Below, piece after piece: positions 29,174 through 38,141 of a stretch of DNA of 64,000 nt; positions within the stretch are counted from its first letter, which is position 1; each line of letters starts with the position of its first letter. A program made the position numbers and the translations under genes. The DNA is from JAZOTM01 sp045657625 (GTDB lineage Bacteria; Bacillota; Clostridia; Lachnospirales; Lachnospiraceae). The stretch spans positions 1-64,000 of the forward strand of contig JAZOTM010000017.1 in assembly GCA_045657625.1 (NCBI GenBank), in the 5' to 3' direction. Under the pieces are notes generated by a model, which ran no database searches, was not told where the DNA came from, and saw only the letters and a list, made by a program, of their open reading frames with translations.

Positions 29174-29204
29174 AACCGTTCTGCGCAAAGTTGCGCAACC
29201 GGTT
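29174..29204 (-). promoter_or_regulatory. LacI-type operator palindrome in the GH53 leader
   Basis: Imperfect 31-bp palindrome with outer arms AACCG / CGGTT and a perfect inner repeat TGCGCAA-AG-TTGCGCA. It lies between the predicted transcription start (near 29208) and the ribosome binding site, a repressing position. Assignment to LacI family is by operator style only. Confidence 0.65.
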
Positions 29205-29214
29205 GTCTAAACTT

Positions 29215-29223
29215 AGTATAGCA
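29215..29223 (-). promoter_or_regulatory. Extended -10 promoter of the GH53 gene
   Basis: TGC-TATACT on the minus strand just upstream of the operator palindrome; no good -35 box. Confidence 0.5.
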
Positions 29224-29330
29224 CCTTTCAGTCCTTCTTTTCCATTGTTAATATGTTGCAAAATTGCACGGAAGATTTTGTGCGTTATTTATAATTGGCT
29301 TATATTTTTTAACTTGTCTATTTATCCGAA

Positions 29331-29358
29331 AGAAAAAGCACACCGCGTTGCGGCGTGC
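29331..29358 (-). terminator. Terminator of the zinc-ribbon/YARHG gene
   Basis: GCACGCCGC-aa-CGCGGTGTGC followed by TTTTTCTTT on the minus strand, 30 nt after the stop codon. Confidence 0.88.
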
Positions 29359-29388
29359 CTTTCAATCATTCAATCTTTCATGTTGCGT

Positions 29389-31050
29389 TTATCTATAGCC
29401 CATCTCTTCTTCGTAAGCTACAATCAAATCCTTGTTTGCAATTTCAATATCGCTCAACATAGATTCATCAAAATCATCCGGTTCGATTGTTCCTTCGTAC
29501 CAATCACAAGCATCGAAGTATGCCTGTAAGGTTTCGTCTTGGAATTTTCTGCCATGTCTTGCATAAATCTCGTTACGAGCAATTTTGCACTCTTCTGCAC
29601 TAAGTCCTTCCAAGTCGTCTTCTGTCAAAAGTTCGGTAGAACTGGTTGGTAACACATAACCACTTTCATCTGTGCTAGTGGTTTCTAATGTTCCGGATTC
29701 TACATCTTCTGAAATATTTTGCTCATAAAGATAATTTTCTGTTTGTGGAGAAATTACATCCTCGTACAACTCATCCAAAGAAGCATATCCATAATAATAC
29801 CAATATTTGGTACCAAACCAACCATAGCTGATTCCGGTTTCAAATTCCACATAATCATATGGAGTATAGTAATAAGTCGGAGCTCCTGAAGAGGTAAAAT
29901 TGCCGTCCTCATCCACAATCACATCATCAAATTCTATATACCAGTAAACGGTATTTACCTGATCATAATTCGAACTACCATTGCTGTAGGTATTGTGGAT
30001 TTCAATCTTGTAAACCATATAAAGCTGATTCTTATCTCCGTATGAATCAGAACTTCTTGGAGTCAACAGATACTGACCAATGCAAGTAAAGGACTGTAAT
30101 GTTTCTTCTGAGGAATCCCAGTAATTTGTTTCCTTTGACTGATATGCTTCACTTGCCAAAGTATTCAATTCGCTTAATGCATCTTCACTGATGTCATCCA
30201 GTGCTTGTACATACAGGGAAAGACTACTGACAGTGTAAGTCTTTTTTGCATTCTCCGGCACTTTACCATAAGTATTTGCCATATTGTTTACGGTATAGTC
30301 TGAAATAGAAACAACTACTTCATCACCGTTTTTCAAGTTGTTGTAAACATCGCAAGTAAAATCAGATGTAGAATAAACATCCCCGCTGTAACTCAAGTTG
30401 ATTGTTCCATAAGGATCTGTTCCATTGAAAGTAACTTCCAAACTTTCAAATGGATCAAATGTATCTACTTCTTTCAAATCCGCAACTTCAAATGAACTAT
30501 CTTTGCTCTTTAACTTGCAGTTTACGTAATCATATACTTCTTCATCAATTTCAATGGTGTATGAAATCTCATCTCCATTAGAAAGATAAGAGGTTTCATC
30601 TGCTTCTAAAGTAACATAATCAGCAATCACATAAACCGGTGTGGTGAAATCCAACCATCCGCCATATTCTGACTTTGCAGCTTTTGTATAAGACACTTTA
30701 GAACCATAATCTTCTTCGATTGCTTCCCAATCAATGTAAGCATCTGCGCTACCATAACCATTGTATCCTTCTACATCCACAACAACGTATTTGTTCAGGT
30801 TAATGGTATTTCTATTGAAAAATAAAACCATAACCACTGCACAAAGTACTACAAATGCCGCAATGCCTGCGCCGATTCCAATCCAAGCTTTTTTAGAAAG
30901 CTTCTTTGGTACTGCTGCATCCTCTACCTTTTCGCTGATCTCTTCATTTTTCACTCCCGGCTGAATCAAATTCACACCAATAGGAGTTCCGCATGATTCA
31001 CAAAACCGTGCATCATCCGGATTTTTTGTTCCGCAATTCTCACAAAACAT
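29389..31050 (-). CDS. Membrane protein with N-terminal zinc ribbon and C-terminal YARHG domain
   Basis: 553 aa. Residues 1-25 form a zinc ribbon (FCENCG...RFCESCG), then a charged linker, one transmembrane helix (about 57-80), a large extracytoplasmic region with two repeat-like beta domains, and a C-terminal YARHG domain (about 485-545, with IARNEIYARHGRKF). The YARHG domain is widespread in extracellular proteins of Clostridia; its biochemical role is not established. ATG 31050 is selected by AGGAGA 7 nt upstream; the TTG before it is part of that leader. Has a strong terminator. Confidence 0.85.
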   Translation of the reverse strand: MFCENCGTKNPDDARFCESCGTPIGVNLIQPGVKNEEISEKVEDAAVPKKLSKKAWIGIGAGIAAFVVLCAVVMVLFFNRNTINLNKYVVVDVEGYNGYGSADAYIDWEAIEEDYGSKVSYTKAAKSEYGGWLDFTTPVYVIADYVTLEADETSYLSNGDEISYTIEIDEEVYDYVNCKLKSKDSSFEVADLKEVDTFDPFESLEVTFNGTDPYGTINLSYSGDVYSTSDFTCDVYNNLKNGDEVVVSISDYTVNNMANTYGKVPENAKKTYTVSSLSLYVQALDDISEDALSELNTLASEAYQSKETNYWDSSEETLQSFTCIGQYLLTPRSSDSYGDKNQLYMVYKIEIHNTYSNGSSNYDQVNTVYWYIEFDDVIVDEDGNFTSSGAPTYYYTPYDYVEFETGISYGWFGTKYWYYYGYASLDELYEDVISPQTENYLYEQNISEDVESGTLETTSTDESGYVLPTSSTELLTEDDLEGLSAEECKIARNEIYARHGRKFQDETLQAYFDACDWYEGTIEPDDFDESMLSDIEIANKDLIVAYEEEMGYR

Positions 31051-31145
31051 AAAACTTTCTCCTTTCAAGTATAACTACTCGAAAATCAACTTTTCAAAAC
31101 TCTCATGATTTCCGTCTATATAAAGTAAAAATTACTTACTTTCCC

Positions 31146-32039
31146 TTACAACATCTTATTCACTAGATACAACACCTTTACCACCATCTGGTCTAAGGGT
31201 TTCTGGCGATAAATACGCTTTTCAAAAACCAACTTGAAACGAGCTCCCACACTCTTTTCAGAGGCTAAAAGTAAATCCACCAGTTTATCTTTTTCCGCAT
31301 CCCCACGGAAACGTGTCTGGAAGTCACGTAGCTGTGCGCCTAAGCAACCTCTGGTTTTTTTCAAGAAATCCCACTTGTTCTTGATCATCTGCCAAGCGCT
31401 GCGACTGCTTCCCAACTGGTTGCCACCGTGCTGACGGTAATAGATGTATGCATTTTTATCAAAAAAGACTTCGCCGACATAAGTTGCTACTAAGTAGCAC
31501 CACCAGTCATGCCAAATCGCATGTTCCGGCAAATCTTTTTTCACAATGTCTGTCAGTTCTTTATTCATCATTGCTGTACAACCGGTGCACATGCTTTCAA
31601 TGACTGCATTGCCAAATCCCGGCTTTGGTTCCGGAACCGTCTCCCCCGGAAGAACCTGTAAATCATCATCCACCAAGGTCTGGTTGCTGCAGTAGAGTGC
31701 CGGACCCTTGGCCTGTTCTAACATTTCCACTGCCTTTTCTACTTTTTCCGGAAGCCAAAAATCGTCTTGATCGGAAAAAGCGACGAAATCTGCATCACTG
31801 TAAGACACCAATTTCAAAAAGCTTTTTACAAGTCCAATATTTTCTTCCAGATAAATATGTACGTTTTCGTATTTTTCTTCGTATTCTTTTAAAATTTCAT
31901 GAGTGCTGTCTTTGGAGCCATCATCGCGTACCAAAATTTCTAAGTTTTCCCATGTTTGATTCAGTATGCTGTCCAACTGCGTGCGAATATATTTTTCTCC
32001 GTTGTATGCGGACATCAATACCTGTACTTTCTTTTGCAT
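31146..32039 (-). CDS. GT2 glycosyltransferase, rhamnosyltransferase-like
   Basis: 297 aa, no transmembrane segment. GT-A motifs: VLMSAYNGEKYI, LVRDDGSKDST, and the metal-site region FVAFSDQDDFW near residue 90. SDQDD-W is typical of the group of alpha-1,3-rhamnosyltransferases of surface polysaccharide loci; the donor cannot be fixed from sequence. GGAG lies 6 nt upstream of the ATG. It stands outside the main polysaccharide operon, immediately after the carbamate kinase terminator, and may be transcribed by read-through or its own weak promoter. Confidence 0.85.
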   Translation of the reverse strand: MQKKVQVLMSAYNGEKYIRTQLDSILNQTWENLEILVRDDGSKDSTHEILKEYEEKYENVHIYLEENIGLVKSFLKLVSYSDADFVAFSDQDDFWLPEKVEKAVEMLEQAKGPALYCSNQTLVDDDLQVLPGETVPEPKPGFGNAVIESMCTGCTAMMNKELTDIVKKDLPEHAIWHDWWCYLVATYVGEVFFDKNAYIYYRQHGGNQLGSSRSAWQMIKNKWDFLKKTRGCLGAQLRDFQTRFRGDAEKDKLVDLLLASEKSVGARFKLVFEKRIYRQKPLDQMVVKVLYLVNKML

Positions 32040-32050
32040 CTCTTACTCCT

Positions 32051-32082
32051 TAGAAAATCCCAGAGGCTTTGCTCTGGGATTC
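32051..32082 (-). terminator. Terminator of the carbamate kinase gene
   Basis: AATCCCAGAG-caaagc-CTCTGGGATT followed by TTCT on the minus strand; the T-tract is short. Confidence 0.7.
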
Positions 32083-32099
32083 CTGATTTTCTATTCTTC

Positions 32100-33032
32100 T
32101 TACTTGTGAATCACGGTACCCTTCAAGGCATCAAATCCTTCTGCTGCATCTTGAAGTCTGGTAATCATCACGCGACGAATTGCAGAATCGCCGATGAAGT
32201 CAATCGCTGCCTCAATCTTTGGAGCCATGGTACCTTCGCCGAATTCTCCTGCTGCCAAATACTTCTTGGCATCTGCTACGGATAACTCATTCAAGTCTTT
32301 CTGGTTTTCTTTGCCGTAGTTCAAGGAAACCTTTTCTACGTTTGTCAAAATCAAAAGCATTTCTGCTTCTGCAAGCTCTGCAAGTTTTGCTGCTGCCAAG
32401 TCTTTTTCAATGACTGCGCTGGCACCCTTTAATGCATTTTCCTGCTGTAATACCGGGATACCACCTCCACCGCAAGCGATTACAATCTGATCTGCATCAG
32501 AAAGTGCACGAATCGCATCAATCTCTACGATATTCATTGGTTTTGGTGCTGCCACGATACGTCTGTAGCCGCCTTCCACTTCTACAACATGGTTGCCCTT
32601 GTGCTCTTCTGCATCTGCCTCTTCCTTGGTCATAACACGGCCAATAATCTTGGATGGATGATAAAAAGCTTCATCATATGGATCCACAGCCACCTGCGTC
32701 AAAACCGTAGAAACCGGTTTGTAGATACCTCTATTTAACAATTCGGTACGAATCGCGTTCTGCAAATCGTATCCGATATATCCCTGACTCATGGCTGAGC
32801 ACACAGACATCGGTGTCACTGTATACTCCGGATAAAGTTTTGCAAACTCTGACATTGCAGTATGAATCATGCCTACCTGAGGGCCATTACTGTGTGTCAA
32901 AATAACCTGGTAATCATCGGAGATCAGTCCTGCTACTGCCTTAGCGGTCTTTTTAGTAGCTGCCTGCTGCTCCGGTAAAGTGGTTCCAAGTGCTTCATGT
33001 CCCAGTGCAATTACGATTTTTTTCTTTTTCAT
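32100..33032 (-). CDS. arcC: Carbamate kinase
   Basis: 310 aa, the usual family length. Catalyses ATP formation from carbamoyl phosphate and ADP, the last step of arginine deiminase, agmatine or allantoin-type fermentation. Visible: the N-terminal IVIALGHEALG, THSNGPQVG, SQGYIGYDLQNA, ACGGGGIPV and a C-terminal GTMAPKIEAA motif. The usual Gly-Asn of the first motif reads GHEALG, as in many clostridial copies. ATG 33032 has GGGAGG 8 nt upstream; the longer frame is unlikely. No arcA, arcB or other pathway gene is next to it in this window. Confidence 0.95.
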   Translation of the reverse strand: MKKKKIVIALGHEALGTTLPEQQAATKKTAKAVAGLISDDYQVILTHSNGPQVGMIHTAMSEFAKLYPEYTVTPMSVCSAMSQGYIGYDLQNAIRTELLNRGIYKPVSTVLTQVAVDPYDEAFYHPSKIIGRVMTKEEADAEEHKGNHVVEVEGGYRRIVAAPKPMNIVEIDAIRALSDADQIVIACGGGGIPVLQQENALKGASAVIEKDLAAAKLAELAEAEMLLILTNVEKVSLNYGKENQKDLNELSVADAKKYLAAGEFGEGTMAPKIEAAIDFIGDSAIRRVMITRLQDAAEGFDALKGTVIHK

Positions 33033-33159
33033 AGTAAAGTCCTCCCTAGTCAAAGATTCTGTCCGAATTTCTGTCTATTTTCCGCTTCCTGCAAAAGGAA
33101 ATTTTTCCGCTCCCTTCGCCGGTTTTTTCTCAAAAAAATTATATATGTATAGTATCACA

Positions 33160-33198
33160 AAAAAGCCCCCGTTGTCCATGGAGACAGCGGGGGAATCA
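33160..33198 (-). terminator. Terminator of the HtrA gene
   Basis: CCCCCGCTGTCTCC-ATGG-A-CAACGGGGG followed by CTTTTTT on the minus strand, 10-45 nt after the HtrA stop codon. Confidence 0.87.
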
Positions 33199-33206
33199 TA
33201 GGTTTT

Positions 33207-34676
33207 TTAGTTGTTCTTTAATCCCAAAGTAACAGTCAAAGTAATTTCTTCGTAAACACCGTTGTTGGTACGTGCAACTACGACTTCTACAGTGGTTCCT
33301 GCGGAATAGTAACTCAAGGTTTCTTCCAATGCCTGCTTGTTGCTGATTTCTGTACCATCAAATTCTACGATGATATCGCCGTTTTGCATTCCGGCCTGTG
33401 CTGCCGGTGAATTTTCAACGACCTGTGCCACATATACGCCGGCTGGCATATTGTACTGTCCGGAAATATCTTCTGATACATCAATACCCTGAATTCCAAG
33501 GTAAGCTGCCTGATCTTCTGAAACAGTCTCTCTGGAAATAATCTTTTCTACGATTGGCTGTGCAGTTTCAATCGGGATTGCATAACCAATACCTTCTACC
33601 TCAGTAGAAGAATATTTTACTTCGTTGATACCGATGACTTCGCCCTGTGCATTCAACAACGCACCACCACTGTTTCCCGGGTTGATGGCTGCATCTGTCT
33701 GGATGCAAAGATTTGAAACCGTAACGCCGGTTGTTTCATCGGTAACTGTAACTTCACGATCCAATGCGGAAATCACACCGGTTGTGACTGACTGACCATA
33801 ACCAAGGGCATTTCCGATGGCAATTGCAGTCTCACCCACGCGAAGTTCAGAAGAACTTCCAAGAGTCGCAACCTTGATGGTATTCATGGTATCCTGACTC
33901 AAGCTGGAAATCAAAACCTGTACCACTGCCAAATCGCGGCTGGAATCTACTCCACGTACTTCTGCTGCTACCGTTGTGTCATCGCTAAACTGCACGGTCA
34001 AGGAGTCGCTTCCTTCTACCACGTGGTTGTTGGTAACAATGTAAATATAAGTATCATCCTGCTGAATGATAAATCCGGAACCGGCACTCTCACTTTCATA
34101 GCTGCCACTTGGTCCCCAGAAACTTTCGTATTCTACAGTAGTCACACAAGTAATAGAAACAATGGATGGCATTACATTTTCTACCACATCACTGACATCC
34201 ATCGTAACTGTCTCTGCGCTGGTAGAGGTGGATGCAATCGCCCCTTCGGTATTGTTTTCCACTTCAGAACTTGCCTCTACAACAGTTTCATTACTGGTCT
34301 GGCTGGTAGTTGTACCAAATCCAAACTGTTTTGCTACATAGGAAAAAACAGCTCCGGCTACTACACCAAAGATTGCGGCAATGACTACAGTTTTCACTAA
34401 AGTCACACCAAAATTGCTTCCACCCTTTTGCTGTTTCTTTTCCGCCTTTCTTCTGGCTTTTTCTGCCTTCTTTGCAGCCTTCTGCTCCGCCTTCATACGC
34501 TTCTTGTACTGCTTATTGGTCTCCGGCTGCTGATAGGTCTGATAATAACCATAATTGGCCTGGTTGTAATTGTTGTAGGTTCCCTGACCCACGTTCTGGT
34601 TGCCATCATTCTGATTGTAACCATTTGTGTTATAGCCATTATTCTGACCATAACCCTGCTGATTTTGATCTTCCAT
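33207..34676 (-). CDS. HtrA/DegP-type trypsin-like serine protease with PDZ domain
   Basis: 489 aa. A cytoplasmic N-terminus very rich in Asn, Gln, Gly and Tyr (residues 1-55) and a Lys/Ala/Glu-rich helix (55-85) precede one transmembrane helix (about 88-110). The extracytoplasmic protease has the catalytic triad in VTNNHVVEG (His near 217), SRDLAVVQ (Asp near 245) and NPGNSGGALL (Ser near 333), followed by a PDZ domain (about 390-485, IQGIDVSEDI..., GDIIVEFDG). These proteases degrade misfolded or mislocalised proteins outside the membrane and are commonly stress-induced. Tandem repeats lie just upstream. GGGAG precedes the ATG by 5 nt. Confidence 0.95.
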   Translation of the reverse strand: MEDQNQQGYGQNNGYNTNGYNQNDGNQNVGQGTYNNYNQANYGYYQTYQQPETNKQYKKRMKAEQKAAKKAEKARRKAEKKQQKGGSNFGVTLVKTVVIAAIFGVVAGAVFSYVAKQFGFGTTTSQTSNETVVEASSEVENNTEGAIASTSTSAETVTMDVSDVVENVMPSIVSITCVTTVEYESFWGPSGSYESESAGSGFIIQQDDTYIYIVTNNHVVEGSDSLTVQFSDDTTVAAEVRGVDSSRDLAVVQVLISSLSQDTMNTIKVATLGSSSELRVGETAIAIGNALGYGQSVTTGVISALDREVTVTDETTGVTVSNLCIQTDAAINPGNSGGALLNAQGEVIGINEVKYSSTEVEGIGYAIPIETAQPIVEKIISRETVSEDQAAYLGIQGIDVSEDISGQYNMPAGVYVAQVVENSPAAQAGMQNGDIIVEFDGTEISNKQALEETLSYYSAGTTVEVVVARTNNGVYEEITLTVTLGLKNN

Positions 34677-34709
34677 GTTGCTCCCTCTTTTCCTTTCTTT
34701 TCATGATGT

Positions 34710-34794
34710 ATATCATCTTATGTAAAGCTGACTTTTACAATTTATATCATTTTATGTAAAGCTGACTTTTACGATTTACATCATTTTATATAAA
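34710..34794. repeat. 34-bp tandem repeats (2.5 copies) upstream of htrA
   Basis: Two full 34-bp copies (34710-34743 and 34744-34777) that differ at only two positions, plus a 17-bp partial copy (34778-34794). Each contains a dyad GTAAA-AGTCAGC-TTTAC (minus strand). The array occupies most of the 168-bp glmS-htrA gap. It could be a set of regulator binding sites for htrA; no terminator for glmS is seen there. Confidence 0.9.
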
Positions 34795-34844
34795 TTCTTT
34801 CTTTGAACTTACTTATACAAATCTCAATTTCCTGCAAGATTGCT

Positions 34845-36677
34845 TTATTCTACGGTAACGGATTTTGCTAAGTTTCTTGGCTTATCTACATCCAGACCTT
34901 TTCCTACAGATACGTAATATCCAAACAACTGAAGCGGGATAATTGCAAGGGAATCTGTGAAGTATTTATTGGTCTGTGGAATGTAAATTACATAGTCCGC
35001 AGCTTTTTCAATTTCTGTATTTCCTTCATTTGTTACAGCCATAACAAAGGCACCGCGGCTCTTTACTTCTACCATGTTGCTGACGGTCTTCTTGAACAAA
35101 TCATCCTGTGTTGCTACGCTGACAACCAAGGTACCATCTTCAATCAAAGAAATCGTACCGTGCTTTAATTCCCCTGCAGCGTATGCTTCGGAATGAATGT
35201 AAGAGATTTCTTTTAACTTCAAAGAACCTTCCATCGCGATGGCATAATCAATGCCTCGACCAATGAAATAAATATCCTTAGCTGCCAAATAACGGTTTGC
35301 AAATTTCTGGATACGTTCTTTGTTGTTCAATAACAATTCAATCTGATCCGGAAGTTTTCTCAAATCCAATAACATGCCTTCGATTTCTTCCTCAGAAACA
35401 GTTCCGCGAACCTGCGCAAACTTCATTGCAAGCAAATACTGTGCAACCAACTGTGCACTATATGCCTTGGTAGTAGCAACTGCGATTTCCGGTCCTGCCC
35501 AAGTATACATAACCTTATCTGCTTCACGGGCAATAGAACTTCCTACGACGTTAACAATACCAAGTGTCTTTACCCCTCTGCTCTTTGCTTCACGAAGTGC
35601 AGCCAAAGAGTCTGCAGTTTCTCCGGACTGACTGATAATGATTACTAAATCATTTTCTCCTAAAATCGGATTACGATAACGGAATTCGGAAGCCAAATCC
35701 ACTTCTACCGGAATACGTGCCAATCCTTCAAATACGTATTTGTTTGTCACACCTGTGTGATAAGCAGATCCACAGGCAACGATATAAATCTTATTGATAG
35801 CGCGTATTTCTTCGTCACTCATACCAAGTTCTTCGATTACAATCTTACCATCTACAATACGAGGGCTGATGGTATCACGAACTGTCTTTGGCTGTTCGTA
35901 CATTTCTTTTAACATGAAATATTCGTAACCGCCTTTTTCTGCTGCATTGATATCCCAATCAATGGACTTGCATTCTTTTTCAATTGGTTCTGCATCCACG
36001 TTGAAGAACTCAATACTGTCTTCTGTTAAAACAGCGATTTCTTCATTGTCGATAAAATAAACATTTCTGGTATATTTCAAAACTGCAGGAACGTCAGATG
36101 CAATCAAGTTTCCATCTTTTCCACGACCTACGATTAATGGACTATCCTTACGTACTGCATATACCTTATCCGGCTGATCCTGGAAAATCACACCAAGTGC
36201 ATAAGAACCTTCTACACGGTGCACAACCTTAGTAATTGCTGTGAGGGCATCCTCATATTTCTTGTAATAGTAATCCAATAAATGAGCTACAACTTCTGTA
36301 TCTGTTTCTGACAAGAACTTGTATCCACGATCAATTAATCTTGCACGCAACTTGATGTAGTTCTCAATGATACCGTTGTGTACCACTGCAATGCTGTGAT
36401 CCGCATTAAAATGTGGATGTGCATTTACGTCAGATGGCTCTCCATGAGTCGCCCACCGAGTATGTCCGATACCAACTGTACCCGGCATAGTCTCTCCGTC
36501 ATGGGTCTGCTCACTTAAAACCTTTAAACGTCCGGTTGCTTTTTCTATATTGATGTTTTCACCATCATAAACTGCCATTCCGGCAGAGTCATATCCTCTA
36601 TATTCCAATTTGGATAATCCATCTAATAAGATTGGAGCTGCCTGGCTCTTTCCGATATATCCTACAATTCCACACAT
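34845..36677 (-). CDS. glmS: Glutamine--fructose-6-phosphate aminotransferase (isomerizing)
   Basis: 610 aa, full length. Makes glucosamine-6-phosphate from fructose-6-phosphate and glutamine, the first committed step to UDP-GlcNAc for peptidoglycan and wall polymers. The N-terminal glutaminase has the nucleophile Cys right after Met (MCGIVGYIGK) and GHTRWATHG; two SIS domains follow (IVACGSAYHTG, IISQSGETADSLAALREA, GRGIDYAIAMEGSLKLKE), and the C-terminus ends with KPRNLAKSVTVE as in the family. It has its own promoter. No glmS ribozyme core was recognised in the short leader. Confidence 0.97.
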   Translation of the reverse strand: MCGIVGYIGKSQAAPILLDGLSKLEYRGYDSAGMAVYDGENINIEKATGRLKVLSEQTHDGETMPGTVGIGHTRWATHGEPSDVNAHPHFNADHSIAVVHNGIIENYIKLRARLIDRGYKFLSETDTEVVAHLLDYYYKKYEDALTAITKVVHRVEGSYALGVIFQDQPDKVYAVRKDSPLIVGRGKDGNLIASDVPAVLKYTRNVYFIDNEEIAVLTEDSIEFFNVDAEPIEKECKSIDWDINAAEKGGYEYFMLKEMYEQPKTVRDTISPRIVDGKIVIEELGMSDEEIRAINKIYIVACGSAYHTGVTNKYVFEGLARIPVEVDLASEFRYRNPILGENDLVIIISQSGETADSLAALREAKSRGVKTLGIVNVVGSSIAREADKVMYTWAGPEIAVATTKAYSAQLVAQYLLAMKFAQVRGTVSEEEIEGMLLDLRKLPDQIELLLNNKERIQKFANRYLAAKDIYFIGRGIDYAIAMEGSLKLKEISYIHSEAYAAGELKHGTISLIEDGTLVVSVATQDDLFKKTVSNMVEVKSRGAFVMAVTNEGNTEIEKAADYVIYIPQTNKYFTDSLAIIPLQLFGYYVSVGKGLDVDKPRNLAKSVTVE

Positions 36678-36726
36678 AATTTTATTCCTTTCTTTTGTGG
36701 CATACTTTTTAACAATATACTTATCT

Positions 36727-36755
36727 ATTTTAACAACTTTAGCTTTTTCTTACAA
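36727..36755 (-). promoter_or_regulatory. Promoter of glmS
   Basis: TTGTAA (36750-36755), 17-nt spacer, TAAAAT (36727-36732) on the minus strand, giving a leader of only about 40 nt. Confidence 0.6.
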
Positions 36756-36789
36756 GTTGTATTTGTTTTTGTACTATTTCGAATTCCAC

Positions 36790-36825
36790 CACCCAAAAAG
36801 AGCAGGTTGCTTTCGCAACCTGCTC
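36790..36825 (-). terminator. Terminator at the end of the polysaccharide operon
   Basis: Perfect 11-bp stem GAGCAGGTTGC-gaaa-GCAACCTGCTC followed by TTTTT on the minus strand, after the LCP gene. Confidence 0.92.
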
Positions 36826-36869
36826 CTCATTAAGCATTTCTCATCAAGTGCCTCATCAAGCACTCTTCA

Positions 36870-38045
36870 CTATTCTTCTTCTGTGTCCTCTTCCTCCGTG
36901 GAGACGCTGGCGTATAGGGCGTCGTTGGCATCATCCGCCGTGAGGCCGGTGGCATTGACTATCTTGGCGCTGTAGGTCAAGACATCTTCTGTCGGTGAGT
37001 AATCCTCATCATCGTAGAGGAACTCGTGTAAGTAAATAACATTCGCTTTCAAATCACAAGGAATTACGCAACTTGCACTGTTTACGGTTGCCGTATTTTT
37101 GAAGAATGGGAAACCGGAGGTTTCTGTCAATTCATAGTTGGTAACCTGTGCAGCGTAAGTCAAGATTTCTGCGTTGGTCAAACTGGTTTCTACTTCCGAT
37201 ACAACAGCGTTGATCATCTTATTCAAAGTCGCCAAATCCTGTTCTTTGGCTTTTTCAATAATCTTAGCGATTACCGTACGCTGTCTTTCTGCACGCTTGT
37301 AGTCATCACCGGAGGTGTAACGTACACGGCAGTAAGCAACAGCCTGAATACCATCACAAGTGTAAGTACCTGCAACAGCCGGGGAAGAACTCTTTCCTGT
37401 GGTCTCTTCCAACGTCGCAATGTAGTTTTCAGAAGCATGTCCGTCTACGGTCAACTCACCGTTCATAGCAGCGGCTTCTTCCTCGGTAATGGTAAGTTCG
37501 ATACCACCCATGATATCAATGATATCAACCATGGCATTAAAGTCTACTGTTACGTAATCCGTGATATCCAAATCCAAGTTGCTATTTAACATGGCAATTG
37601 CCTGGGTAGCTCCACCGGCATTGTATGCGCTGTTGGCTTTGCTGTAAGAGCCGTTTCCAATATTCAAATAAGTATCGCGATAAACGGAACATAAACGCAC
37701 CTCATTAGTATCATTATTGATTACGGCAATAATGATAGAATCGGAACGTCCGGTGAACTCTCCAGCGTCGTGATTGTCCACACCAAATAATGCGATGGTG
37801 GTGTAACCTTCCAAGTTTTCCAAGGTCTCCGCATCCAAATCGTTGATACTCAATTCATCTTCATCCAAAACCTGGCGATTGATCTTGTTCAAGATTCCTG
37901 TCACATATAAAGCGGCAAGTAAAACCAACAGGATGATGATTTCTATGATAAAAATAATTAACTTTCTTTTTCTTCTCTTTTTGCGCATTGCTTTTGCGCT
38001 TTTCGGATTACTTTTCTTTCTTGTAGTGTTGTTTGAAGCACTCAT
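36870..38045 (-). CDS. LytR-CpsA-Psr (LCP) family wall-polymer ligase
   Basis: 391 aa. Very basic N-terminus, one transmembrane helix (about 27-50), then the LCP domain: IALFGVDNHD, GRSDSIIIAVIN with the conserved Arg/Asp pair, SVYRDTYLNI with the second Arg, KANSAYNAGG, and YCRVRYTSGDDYKRAERQR. LCP enzymes move a polyprenyl-linked glycopolymer onto peptidoglycan outside the membrane. ATG 38045 with CGGAGA upstream is preferred to the 11-codon longer frame. It is the last gene of the polysaccharide operon, where it can attach the product made by the preceding genes. A strong terminator follows. Confidence 0.93.
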   Translation of the reverse strand: MSASNNTTRKKSNPKSAKAMRKKRRKRKLIIFIIEIIILLVLLAALYVTGILNKINRQVLDEDELSINDLDAETLENLEGYTTIALFGVDNHDAGEFTGRSDSIIIAVINNDTNEVRLCSVYRDTYLNIGNGSYSKANSAYNAGGATQAIAMLNSNLDLDITDYVTVDFNAMVDIIDIMGGIELTITEEEAAAMNGELTVDGHASENYIATLEETTGKSSSPAVAGTYTCDGIQAVAYCRVRYTSGDDYKRAERQRTVIAKIIEKAKEQDLATLNKMINAVVSEVETSLTNAEILTYAAQVTNYELTETSGFPFFKNTATVNSASCVIPCDLKANVIYLHEFLYDDEDYSPTEDVLTYSAKIVNATGLTADDANDALYASVSTEEEDTEEE

Positions 38046-38141
38046 ATCTTTCTCCGTCCTTGTTCGAGTATTTTTCAAAAACTCTCTTTTTCAAAAACTT
38101 AAACTACTATAAATAAATTTCATGCAGATGTCAAACCATTT

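Noticed and set aside
31051..31145. TTGAAA-18-TATACT before the YARHG gene
   Set aside because: The implied transcription start would fall inside the ribosome binding site, so it is unlikely to drive this gene.
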